This document shows, piece by piece, positions 18,916 through 25,953 of a stretch of 64,000 nt of DNA (positions within the stretch are counted from its first letter, which is position 1; every line of letters starts with the position of its first letter). Source of the DNA: Agrobacterium tumefaciens. Lineage in GTDB: Bacteria; Pseudomonadota; Alphaproteobacteria; Rhizobiales; Rhizobiaceae. A program made the translations under genes and the position numbers. The stretch spans positions 62,001 through 126,000 of the forward strand of contig NZ_SUPW01000007.1 of the NCBI RefSeq assembly GCF_013337285.1, read 5' to 3'. The notes under the pieces are model-generated. The model did no database searches, was not told the DNA's origin, and saw nothing but the letters and a program-made list of their open reading frames with translations.

Positions 18916-19464
18916 ATGAGCGCGGGATACGATCCTAGAGCAGTTGCAAACTTGATGCTGGACGAGGCCGACAGGCTCAGCGTGAAGATAACTAATCTCG
19001 CCCTTCAAAAGCTGCTCTACTTTGCACACGGTATCCACCTTGTTCAAACTAAGGAGCCTCTAGTCTCCGGCTACTTCGAAGCGTGGCAATACGGCCCTGT
19101 TCATCCTTCAGCATATAAGGCTTTCAAGAGGGCTGGCTCCGAGGCCATCACGTTTAGGGCCGAAGGACAGGACCCATTGACGGGAGCACCCCGCAATATT
19201 GAGAAACCATCTGACCCAAGATTGATCTCCCTGATGTCGCAGGTGATCAACTCGTACGGCAAGATGTCGCCGGGGCGGTTGGTTGATCTGTCCCACGCAA
19301 AGGACTCGCCTTGGTCGTACGTGGTGGACAAAGCGCGAACAGAAGTTGCATTCGGCCTTAGAATCTCCGATACTGTGATCTTAGAGCGATTCCGGCACCA
19401 CAAGGTATCGGTTGGACTCAGGCCCGCATCTGGAGAACCGAGTGACGACACCCCTTTTGCATGA
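18916..19464 (+). CDS. Panacea/SocA-domain (DUF4065) protein
   Basis: This 182-residue protein has the Panacea domain pattern. NLMLDEADRLSVKITNLALQ is followed by KLLYFAHGIHLVQTKEPLVS, then GYFEAWQYGPVHPSAYKAF, and later LVDLSHAKDSPWSYV. Panacea domains act as antitoxins that neutralise many unrelated toxins, or as proteolytic adaptors like SocA. The gene is the first one inside the element and overlaps the following gene by 23 nt, as in bicistronic toxin-antitoxin pairs. It is probably cytoplasmic. The antitoxin role is inferred from family and layout. Confidence 0.8.
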   Translation: MSAGYDPRAVANLMLDEADRLSVKITNLALQKLLYFAHGIHLVQTKEPLVSGYFEAWQYGPVHPSAYKAFKRAGSEAITFRAEGQDPLTGAPRNIEKPSDPRLISLMSQVINSYGKMSPGRLVDLSHAKDSPWSYVVDKARTEVAFGLRISDTVILERFRHHKVSVGLRPASGEPSDDTPFA

Positions 19465-20167
19465 CACCGATTTGGCTCGGATAGCGCCGCTTCCCGATGA
19501 CATGAAGCGGTCGCAGTTAATGCAAATGAAAGGTGGGTTCTCGCCGTTTTCCTACAAGCCTGTAACCACATGCTACCCTGATATCTTCAACGTGCAGTCT
19601 GGAATGTTTGGCGCATCTCCTGCGACTCCATGGAAACAGATTCAGGCACAGGTCATCCGAGCGTCGCGCCTTGGCGATGAGCAGCGAAACAATCTTCAGG
19701 TAGCGAAAGCTCTTTATGAGTTTGCTTCCAATGCCGGGGCCATCGCAAGGAGACACGACTTTTTCCCGATGCACATTGGCGTTGGCAAAAAGGTGAGCTT
19801 CTGGCTTCCCATGGTACTCGCCGTTGATGAAAAACCTCACGCAATCTTCATCGATCCACGTAGAAGTAAGGGGCTGACGGAGCTTGGCCGCAAGTTTGTG
19901 TTCTCGATGATGCACGAGCGTATCCGCGCTGCTGACGCCGACTTCGCAGACATCCAGCTGGGCATTATCAGATTCCAAGACGGAGACGACGATGAGAGGT
20001 CCGTCCGCTTTTATCGTGACGAGGGCATAGAGCTTTTCTCGTTAGATCAACTTGAAACCATGGTAGCCGCCACATATCGCATCTGGCAGGAAGTCTACGA
20101 AGAGCGGGAAACAGACACGCGGCGGAAGGGCACGGGGACGGGGACGGGGACGGGGCCTCTTATTTAG
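19442..20167 (+). CDS. Hypothetical protein overlapping the Panacea gene (candidate partner toxin)
   Basis: I do not recognise a family. The GTG at 19442 is chosen because GGAG lies 6 nt upstream, giving 241 residues; a TTG at 19412 would be longer but lacks a site. The middle contains RRHDFFPMHIGVGKKVSFWL, then PMVLAVDEKPHAIFIDPRRS, and later FADIQLGIIRFQDGD. This is a compact alpha/beta pattern with several conserved-looking acidic and Arg residues. The C-terminus is a GT-repeat encoded by a tandem hexanucleotide. Overlap with a Panacea-domain gene makes it a candidate toxin or effector. No catalytic motif is identifiable. Confidence 0.6.
   Translation: MTTPLLHDTDLARIAPLPDDMKRSQLMQMKGGFSPFSYKPVTTCYPDIFNVQSGMFGASPATPWKQIQAQVIRASRLGDEQRNNLQVAKALYEFASNAGAIARRHDFFPMHIGVGKKVSFWLPMVLAVDEKPHAIFIDPRRSKGLTELGRKFVFSMMHERIRAADADFADIQLGIIRFQDGDDDERSVRFYRDEGIELFSLDQLETMVAATYRIWQEVYEERETDTRRKGTGTGTGTGPLI
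20132..20155 (+). repeat. Tandem ACGGGG x4
   Basis: Four perfect 6-bp units lie inside the 3' end of the preceding coding sequence and encode Gly-Thr repeats. Because the unit is a multiple of three, copy-number changes would alter tail length, not the reading frame. Confidence 0.9.
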
Positions 20168-20282
20168 TGAGCTTACCGGACACGAGCTTTTTCCGGGGCT
20201 CCTCTACGAAGACATCCAAACCGAAATCAAATAACCTCAGGCAACCCCATCAGGTACTGCCCTTTGGATGGCGTATTCTAGC

Positions 20283-21170
20283 TCATCTGTATGTCACCTT
20301 AGACTCCATGAGAGAGTATCCCTTGTAGCCGTGGTTTCCCGCGAGATAGATCACGTTTCCCGGCCCATTACCATTCTTAGGACCAAACCAAATTTCTTCT
20401 ATGGCAGTTGCTGAATGCGGCCGATGAAAAGGCAGGTCAATATATGCAACAAAAGCGCCCTCCGACACACGGTATTTAACCATCTGCCCTTTTACCTTCT
20501 TTCCTTTGACCTCGCCGCCCGCGTCTTTTAACCTGGGCATGCCACCATCCGTGACGACATCTAACAGATGGATTAATCTAACTTCCTGTTCTTCTTGAAA
20601 CCCCGACGCTTTGAATGCGTAGAGGAACGCTGCGAGCACGGCACATTCCTGCCTGAAATCTGACCCATAGTTTTTTTCCATCACGCCATTTCGGATAAAG
20701 AGAGAAATCAGAGCGATCTTCATCTCCGATAGTTGCTTGAGGCGGCCATACTCCACCTCCAAGACTGTAACGGGCATATCTACTAGCTTCTCTGCCGAAA
20801 ATCCGACACAAAAACCTCTGCCATTATCCCCATAACGAACCCATTGGCTCAGAAGGTCAGCCCTCTTTGAGAAGCACGCGATGACAGGATGCAAGCGCAA
20901 CTGCATTGGGCTAATAACCTTATCAACCTCATCAAAGAAGTCTATGTTAAGGCTGGGAAATTTCTCTCTCAGTTCAGCGTCGTTGAGAATTTCGGTAGCG
21001 GCTTCTTCAAATACCCCATACCCATATTTAGTTTCATGATAGTCATTCATCATGTTGGCATCACTCAGCCTTACAGACTTCGACTCTAGAATGGCTTGAA
21101 GAGTCTGCGCCGAGCAGTAATGATATAGCTTATCTCCAGACTGCGGTGTATAAACTCGTTCAGGTAACAT
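20283..21170 (-). CDS. DUF2971 family protein
   Basis: This 295-residue protein has the DUF2971 layout. KLYHYCSAQTLQAILESKSV is followed by RLSDANMMNDYHETKYG, then ACFSKRADLLSQWVRYGDNG and RGFCVGFSAEKL. It ends with a conserved WFGPKN element (EEIWFGPKNGNG). Genes of this family are frequent in accessory and defence regions, and their biochemical activity is not established. It is transcribed against its left neighbours and is probably a single-gene unit. Lower GC than the host flank is consistent with cargo. Confidence 0.75.
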   Translation of the reverse strand: MLPERVYTPQSGDKLYHYCSAQTLQAILESKSVRLSDANMMNDYHETKYGYGVFEEAATEILNDAELREKFPSLNIDFFDEVDKVISPMQLRLHPVIACFSKRADLLSQWVRYGDNGRGFCVGFSAEKLVDMPVTVLEVEYGRLKQLSEMKIALISLFIRNGVMEKNYGSDFRQECAVLAAFLYAFKASGFQEEQEVRLIHLLDVVTDGGMPRLKDAGGEVKGKKVKGQMVKYRVSEGAFVAYIDLPFHRPHSATAIEEIWFGPKNGNGPGNVIYLAGNHGYKGYSLMESKVTYR

Positions 21171-21519
21171 GGAAGAACTTCTCTGAGTTGAACTCTGGTC
21201 TTGCAGACGACCGTGAAATCGTCGTTTGGCAAATTACAGATAGAACAGGGGTTAATTTTCTCTGGGCCGATGGCCGTTGATTCACTGAGACGAAACATGG
21301 ATTATTTTAACGTCGCCTAATACTCCGACATCTCTCGGAGAACGGCATTGTCCACAGCTTACTTCCGGCCAGCGCCAAACCTTTGCGTCCGAAGATAAGG
21401 CACCTCAGATACTGTGCCGCGCTTGCTATGCCTCGGGTTACAAATGGGGTCAGACATGTGAGCGGTAATACGTGACAGCGGCGGCGAGCGTTTCCCCCCG
21501 GTGGCCCTAGGGGGGTCCC
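21171..21519. other. Intergenic stretch in the left part of the element
   Basis: These 349 bp contain the likely promoter of the DUF2971 gene. A C6/G6 hairpin at 21494-21515 lies just after the stop of the next minus-strand gene. It has no T-run, so it is only a weak terminator candidate. A 70-codon frame at 21086-21298 is not convincing as a gene. I see nothing else. Confidence 0.45.
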
Positions 21520-22017
21520 TCAAAGCGGCGGAGCATCCCACCCCCTGTCCCGTTTCGGCAACGTGGGCTGCACTGGTGGAGACACATAGGTTTGCTCGGC
21601 TGCTGTCAGTAGGTCCTCATACCGCTTGATGATCGCCTCCGTATGCGGACGCAACATGGATGCCGTAGACCTCCACTCATGCAGCTTCCTCAACACAGGC
21701 TCCCAGTCTGCCCAGTTGCTGCCGTTCTCTATGGTTGGCTTGTAGTTCTCAGCCATATGGTAGAGTTGCCTAGATTGCTCCAGCATCGTGGTCAGCGTAT
21801 TGGAGCAGCTGGCGTGCAGCTCGGGTTGATCCGGGTAGAGGGCTTGAAGCCGGTGCATAATGCCGGGCATGGCCATTGCCACCATGTTGCCAGCCTGAGC
21901 GGCCTCTACGGCTACCTCAGAGACAAGGCGATAGGCTTCAATCTTTCGGTCACTAGCTTTGCTGGCCCGCTCCCTCTGGATGCCCAGCACTGCCAAGATG
22001 ATTGATAGGAAGTCCAT
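21520..22017 (-). CDS. Hypothetical helical protein with N-terminal hydrophobic segment
   Basis: This 165-residue protein of unknown family starts with a short hydrophobic stretch (MDFLSIILAVLG) that may anchor it to the membrane or act as a hydrophobic helix. A long, mainly helical part follows (RKIEAYRLVSEVAVEAAQAG, then LEQSRQLYHMAENYKP). The C-terminus is Pro-rich. The start has AGAGG 7 nt upstream. It follows a tiny open frame (22031-22117) and the 280-aa gene on the same strand, so the three may be one transcript. Confidence 0.55.
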   Translation of the reverse strand: MDFLSIILAVLGIQRERASKASDRKIEAYRLVSEVAVEAAQAGNMVAMAMPGIMHRLQALYPDQPELHASCSNTLTTMLEQSRQLYHMAENYKPTIENGSNWADWEPVLRKLHEWRSTASMLRPHTEAIIKRYEDLLTAAEQTYVSPPVQPTLPKRDRGWDAPPL

Positions 22018-22030
22018 CGGGCACCTCTTG

Positions 22031-22117
22031 CTACTTCAGCTCACCGATAAAGTCTTCTGCCTCGCATTTTGCAAAAGCCTTGGCGTCCTCCGCAAAGCTG
22101 ATTGCCTTACTCCTCAC
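22031..22117 (-). CDS. Possible 28-codon peptide gene or gene remnant
   Basis: A GTG-started frame encodes MRSKAISFAEDAKAFAKCEA plus eight residues (EDFIGELK) before a stop 14 bp ahead of the next gene. The composition looks protein-like and helical. No good ribosome site is visible. It may be a small protein, or the tail of a gene disrupted by a frameshift near 22140. Confidence 0.25.
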   Translation of the reverse strand: MRSKAISFAEDAKAFAKCEAEDFIGELK

Positions 22118-22147
22118 GTCGCCCGCTCATTTTCTAAACGTCAGGGC

Positions 22148-22990
22148 CTACAAGGAGTGGGCTGGCCCAAGTGACCCCGGCTTTCGGCAAGATGAAAGAA
22201 TGAAACGCTTAATTACTCCTCTAGCCGAGCGTACGGGCGTCACTTGGAATTCTAATAGCCCAGGCAATCTATTGTTTGCCTCGTCAAGCGATTTACTCAA
22301 CAGCAAGATTGAAGGCTGATTAAGTGTTTCTCCGGCCTTAAACGGAATAGTCCTGTCTTCAGTTTTATCGAAGATGCGACCATTATGCGAAAGAATGTTG
22401 AATCTAGTCACAGTGCCAAGACGATATGCCGAGGCCTCGTCTTCCTCGCGGGTTTTCACCCAGTCCAAAGTGTCAACATCGAACGTCAATAGACCGGAGC
22501 GCGGGCGTTCTAACGAAACGGTGCCTCCGCTTTCCTCAATCGTCCGGTGAGCCTCACGCAGCGGCCCTTCTAAGAGGTCTGCTAGCTCATCAAAAAATGG
22601 CTCGTCCTTCTCTAGGCGTTGTTTGATTGCTGGAGTTTCAGGTTCAAACAAGAGCCCGGCAGCGCGGCCTAGAGCTATTTTAAGGAAATCATAGAAGGCG
22701 TTCGTGACCACCCCGGTGCCCACACCAGCCATGAAACTAGGATCAGTGATAATGACCTGCAAAACTTCAACAAACGACCCCGTTTTCGGCGGGTTCATGA
22801 AGATTTTAGCGCCCTTCATTGATGGTGCCGTTTTCGTTATATTTTCCTTCACAAACGCATGGGTTGCGATCTGTAGCGCTTTGGCAAAGCCGAAAAGGGA
22901 ATCTGCGCCATCGTACAAATCGAGCCGCCCCTCATCTGCGTCTCCTCCACGATAAACAAGCTTCAATGTAATCGGAATTTCCCTTGCCAT
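22148..22990 (-). CDS. Hypothetical protein, 280 aa
   Basis: No family is recognised with confidence. The N-terminal part is beta/alpha (ITLKLVYRGGDADEGRLDLY, then LFGFAKALQIATHAFVKE). A hydrophobic, membrane-like helix follows around residue 90 (PSFMAGVGTGVVTNAFYDFL). The second half has a beta-rich domain (SGGTVSLERPRSGLLTFDVD, YRLGTVTRFNILSHNGRIFD). A GAGGGG site lies 7 nt before the ATG. The last residues (SSCRKPGSLGPAHSL) look unlike the rest, so the 3' end may have been changed by a frameshift. A CGTGT-GAT-ACACG palindrome sits upstream. Confidence 0.6.
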   Translation of the reverse strand: MAREIPITLKLVYRGGDADEGRLDLYDGADSLFGFAKALQIATHAFVKENITKTAPSMKGAKIFMNPPKTGSFVEVLQVIITDPSFMAGVGTGVVTNAFYDFLKIALGRAAGLLFEPETPAIKQRLEKDEPFFDELADLLEGPLREAHRTIEESGGTVSLERPRSGLLTFDVDTLDWVKTREEDEASAYRLGTVTRFNILSHNGRIFDKTEDRTIPFKAGETLNQPSILLLSKSLDEANNRLPGLLEFQVTPVRSARGVIKRFILSSCRKPGSLGPAHSL

Positions 22991-23025
22991 TTCTGCCCCT
23001 CAATACCCCACCTGTAGTCACTTCC

Positions 23026-23038
23026 CGTGTGATACACG
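23026..23038. promoter_or_regulatory. Small palindrome CGTGT-GAT-ACACG
   Basis: A 5-bp perfect inverted repeat with a 3-bp centre lies 36 bp upstream of the 280-aa minus-strand gene. It is a possible operator, based on position and symmetry only. Confidence 0.3.
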
Positions 23039-23251
23039 TCGAGATATAAACTTGAAGTAGAAATGGTTTAAAATTCGCCAAAAAATAAAACCCCGCTGGG
23101 GCATGTAGAGTGAGGGCGTGTCTAACAGGGCTTGCCCTTGTGATACTGCGCAGTCAGCGGCCTAAATCGTCTCACACGGACCTTTATTGACATTTGAGAC
23201 CATTGGTATCACTTTATCTTTGATCTCAATGATACTCTATGGAGACCCGAC

Positions 23252-23821
23252 ATGTCCGCTCAAGTGCTCATAGGCTACGCCCGCACATCCACCACAGACC
23301 AGAAGGCCGGGCTTGAAGCCCAGCTCAGAGACCTCCAAGCAGCCGGATGCAGCAAGGTATTCCGCGAGGAGCTCTCTGCCGCCACGGACAGCAAGAGGCC
23401 AGAGCTAGAAAGGGCCATGGAGTTTGTGCGCGAGGGTGACGTTTTGGTGGTCACCAAGCTAGACCGCCTCGCCCGCTCGGTGGCTGACCTCGTGGCCATT
23501 ATGGGCAACCTCAGGGAGAAGGGCGTGGAGCTTCGTATCCTCAACATGAACCTAGACACCTCCACGCCAACGGGAAAGCTTATGCTAAACCTCTTGGGGT
23601 CTATCGCTGAGTTTGAGCGGGAGTTGATGCTGGAGCGTCAGCGTGAGGGCATCGCCAAGGCGAAAGCAGAGGGTAAATACAAGGGCCGGGCTCCTACGGC
23701 CAAGCGTAAGGCTGAGGAGGTGCTACGGCTCAGGGGTGAAGGGAAGACGGTGCCCCAGATTGTGGAGCAGCTCGGGGTGAGCCGGGCGAGTGTCTTCAGG
23801 ATATTAAGGGAAGCGGTTTAG
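23252..23821 (+). CDS. Serine recombinase (resolvase/invertase family)
   Basis: This 189-residue small serine recombinase starts LIGYARTSTTDQ with the nucleophile at Ser13. The Arg-rich active-site block DVLVVTKLDRLARSVADL and the long E-helix region (LNLLGSIAEFERELMLERQR) follow. The C-terminal helix-turn-helix is present (TVPQIVEQLGVSRASVFRIL). GGAG precedes the ATG. It could resolve multimers of the element or invert DNA. No clear pair of inverted crossover sites was found. Upstream, 23190-23235 carries imperfect GAGACCATTGGTATCA / GATCTCAATGATAC repeats that might be part of a res site. It is transcribed opposite to its neighbours. Confidence 0.9.
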   Translation: MSAQVLIGYARTSTTDQKAGLEAQLRDLQAAGCSKVFREELSAATDSKRPELERAMEFVREGDVLVVTKLDRLARSVADLVAIMGNLREKGVELRILNMNLDTSTPTGKLMLNLLGSIAEFERELMLERQREGIAKAKAEGKYKGRAPTAKRKAEEVLRLRGEGKTVPQIVEQLGVSRASVFRILREAV

Positions 23822-23828
23822 TGTGCTC

Positions 23829-24641
23829 TTACTCTATGTGGCCCAAGGGGTCAGATTCGAAAGTCATGCAGGTCTCCTCCATTCGCTCATTGGCCATTTC
23901 AGTGTAGACCGCAACGGTCTCCAGCACGTAGTTGCATAGATATTTCTGGTATTCGGACGGCTCGCTAAATGAAATTTCGTGGTCAACCGCTCGCATGAAG
24001 CTCACGGGATGAGAGTGAACGAACGCGGAAAAATACGATTGATGCGCTTCATAGGCTTTCTTGTTCCACCCCGCCTCATCGACAGCGCCTCTAACCCCCG
24101 CGACGAATACGGCGCTTCCGCTGGAGAGATTCACAATGGTATCTTCAGGCAGGCCAAGTGCAGCCCCGAAGCCTCTGATCTTAGCTTGCAGTTCCATTTT
24201 TGCTTCCCGATAGCCGTCCATATGGCCGCTGACGATGTCGCCCTCCGCCTTTACGAGAGCGTCAAGAAATCTCTTCCTGTTGGTAGCGTCATGCAGGTAG
24301 AGGACGTGCCGCCTCAGGTTCCATTCAGCCACAGATAGCGGTGGATGAGTGAGATACATTACCATCAAAGCGGCATCTATTGACGCCCGGCCTAGTGCAG
24401 CTGCCGAAAAGTGGTCCATTAGGCTGGCACCCGGTGGAGCGGAAATCCCTGTCCCGACTAGGCTATTAAGGCTCATGTTGTGTGCGATGAGCTTTGCGAA
24501 GACCAGAAGAGCACGGTTTTGCCGCCCTGTATGAACGACGCCGATATTTTTGCTTGAGATGGCAACAGCGCTAGAGGTTGCGCTCTCAAAGGCATCTAAG
24601 CCATCTTGCATGCCCTCAAGCCGCTGCTTCGCGATGTCCAT
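23829..24641 (-). CDS. Hypothetical helical protein (DUF5677-like appearance)
   Basis: This 270-residue, largely helical protein has an Arg/Asp-containing middle (AAALGRASIDAALMVMYLTH, WNLRRHVLYLHDATNRKRFL). HSHPVSFMRAVDHEISF comes near the C-terminus. The arrangement resembles DUF5677-type proteins found in accessory regions, but I cannot confirm the family. It converges on the serine recombinase gene with only 7 bp between their ends. Function unknown. Its neighbour upstream on the same strand encodes a TIR-like protein. Confidence 0.55.
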   Translation of the reverse strand: MDIAKQRLEGMQDGLDAFESATSSAVAISSKNIGVVHTGRQNRALLVFAKLIAHNMSLNSLVGTGISAPPGASLMDHFSAAALGRASIDAALMVMYLTHPPLSVAEWNLRRHVLYLHDATNRKRFLDALVKAEGDIVSGHMDGYREAKMELQAKIRGFGAALGLPEDTIVNLSSGSAVFVAGVRGAVDEAGWNKKAYEAHQSYFSAFVHSHPVSFMRAVDHEISFSEPSEYQKYLCNYVLETVAVYTEMANERMEETCMTFESDPLGHIE

Positions 24642-24760
24642 TGGCTATCATTCTCCACACTGGGTGAGCTTTCTAGGAGCGAGCTAGAAGGTGCCTTGGC
24701 CTCCAGCATCGGACAAAGGGGATGTGCTTGATGCTGGAGGCGGCGCTGGGCAGGCCTTCG

Positions 24761-25462
24761 CTAGACACGCTTCAGGTCGATGGCGATGCCTTTAGCGTCG
24801 ATTTCTTTTGCAAGCGGCAGTGCGGCTTCTGCCACGCTGTCTTTGAATGGTATGTAAATGAGGCCTTGGATGTCGCTGGGCCTCTCCATATTCTCTTGCT
24901 GCTTCATCAGCACAGCGACCCTATCGCGTCCCAGCTTTGTCAGCATCATGCCCAGCTCAAGGACAACGTTCTGACGAGCTCTATGGGCTTTTTCCTCGAC
25001 GTGCCCCGCGCGGTGCCCTTCGTCATCTGGTGTCGCCAACACAACAGCGAAGCTTGCCTTACCTGCTGCACTTTCGAGTTTTTCGATAATTGTCTGCCCA
25101 CCGGATGTGAGTTGATCCAGTATCAGCGGGTTAAGTCCCCACCTGCGGAGCATTGCCTCCAACTCTGTGCGAGCGCCGCTGTCGTGCCCATATACTACGA
25201 AAACGTCCCGTGGCGGCAGATTTGAAGTAGACGGCGTTGGGGTGGCGTTGGACTGAGCCAGCACGGGTGCTTCCTGACCGAGAAGGGCTCGGACAGCTGC
25301 CTGATTCTGCCCCTGTACTACCACCTTCTCCGAATCATAAAGCGCAACAATCTCTCCCCCTGTACAGCGAATATCCCAGCCCTTGTCATTCCTCATCCGC
25401 TCAGCAGTTTTGATCTGCATTCCGTTACTTTGAAGCAAATTTAATAGGTCATCTTTAGTCAT
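24761..25462 (-). CDS. TIR-like nucleotide-binding protein (CAP12/PCTIR type)
   Basis: This protein of about 233 residues has an N-terminal small domain (DDLLNLLQSNGMQIKTAERM), a Ser/Thr/Pro linker, and a TIR-like domain from about residue 85. That domain shows DVFVVYGHDSGARTELEAML, then LDQLTSGGQTIIEKLE, FAVVLATPDDEG and ARQNVVLELGMML; the Glu in NVVLELG matches the catalytic position of NAD-consuming TIRs. It ends with the YIPFKDSV segment. This class of TIR-like domain occurs in Pycsar and CBASS effectors and in standalone defence proteins. No nucleotide cyclase is encoded nearby. The start at 25462 is a choice; an in-frame ATG at 25498 is possible. Confidence 0.8.
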   Translation of the reverse strand: MTKDDLLNLLQSNGMQIKTAERMRNDKGWDIRCTGGEIVALYDSEKVVVQGQNQAAVRALLGQEAPVLAQSNATPTPSTSNLPPRDVFVVYGHDSGARTELEAMLRRWGLNPLILDQLTSGGQTIIEKLESAAGKASFAVVLATPDDEGHRAGHVEEKAHRARQNVVLELGMMLTKLGRDRVAVLMKQQENMERPSDIQGLIYIPFKDSVAEAALPLAKEIDAKGIAIDLKRV

Positions 25463-25555
25463 TACTACTACCCCAGCGCAAGTGACGTGATTCGTCATCA
25501 ACCTAAGATATTAAGGCGTTGCTGCTCAATTCTCCAGAGTCTTTCTCACCTAAAG

Positions 25556-25773
25556 GCATTCCCTTAGTACCGGATAGAAGCCTTTCGTTTTTGAAGCTCA
25601 GCGCTCGGCCCTCAAGCCGGGCGTTTTGCTATTCGCGTATTATCGAGAAGGAGCAATCCCTCCGTGATGACCAAGAAGCAATCGCGTAGTGACGACAAAA
25701 GGCCCCGAAAAGAATTCCCTTAGTGACGACCAGACGAGCGAAAAAGAATTCCCTTAGTAACGCACAAGAAGCC
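25556..25773 (+). repeat. Five-copy degenerate direct repeat upstream of the ejection operon
   Basis: Copies begin at 25556, 25653, 25678, 25712 and 25746. They follow the consensus GAATTCCCTTAGTGACGACC with an AAGAAGCCT tail; the last four are spaced 25, 34 and 34 bp. All have the same orientation and lie in the 444-bp non-coding stretch before the big operon. Possible roles are replication iterons, binding sites for an element regulator, or promoters for a phage polymerase. On the minus strand the core reads GTCACTAAGGGA, a weak resemblance to T7-type promoters. The repeats are seen; function is open. Confidence 0.75.
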
Positions 25774-25902
25774 TCCATTTCGCTGCTCAGCTTTGAAGCT
25801 AACTAGCACGCTTGCGTGACGTAACATCGGTCAGTGCGTAGCTGGTCAATGTCTTTTCGCTATCTCTCCATCAATTCCATCCACCATCAAGGAGCACCCC
25901 TA

Positions 25903-25953
25903 ATGCCCCACCCCACCCGCTATTCCCACAAGGGCCCCACCTGCCATGGCTAG
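25903..25953 (+). CDS. 16-aa leader peptide coupled to the ejection operon
   Basis: MPHPTRYSHKGPTCHG is preceded by a strong AAGGAG site 8 nt before its ATG. Its stop overlaps the start of the next gene (ATGGCTAG). The 959-aa gene itself has only a weak ribosome site. Translation of the leader would therefore bring ribosomes to it. This is inferred from spacing and overlap. Confidence 0.45.
   Translation: MPHPTRYSHKGPTCHG

Noticed and set aside
20132..20155. Tandem hexanucleotide as a phase-variation switch
   Set aside because: The unit is 6 bp, so gain or loss keeps the reading frame.
21086..21298. 70-codon minus-strand frame with a CxxC start
   Set aside because: It overlaps the DUF2971 gene start in another frame, has no ribosome site, and its second half reads out of frame through that gene.
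24761..25462. CBASS or Pycsar operon
   Set aside because: Only an effector-like TIR protein is present; no cyclase or ancillary gene is adjacent.
25556..25773. Direct repeats considered as a CRISPR array
   Set aside because: The copies are degenerate, spacing is irregular and too short for spacers, and no cas gene is present.
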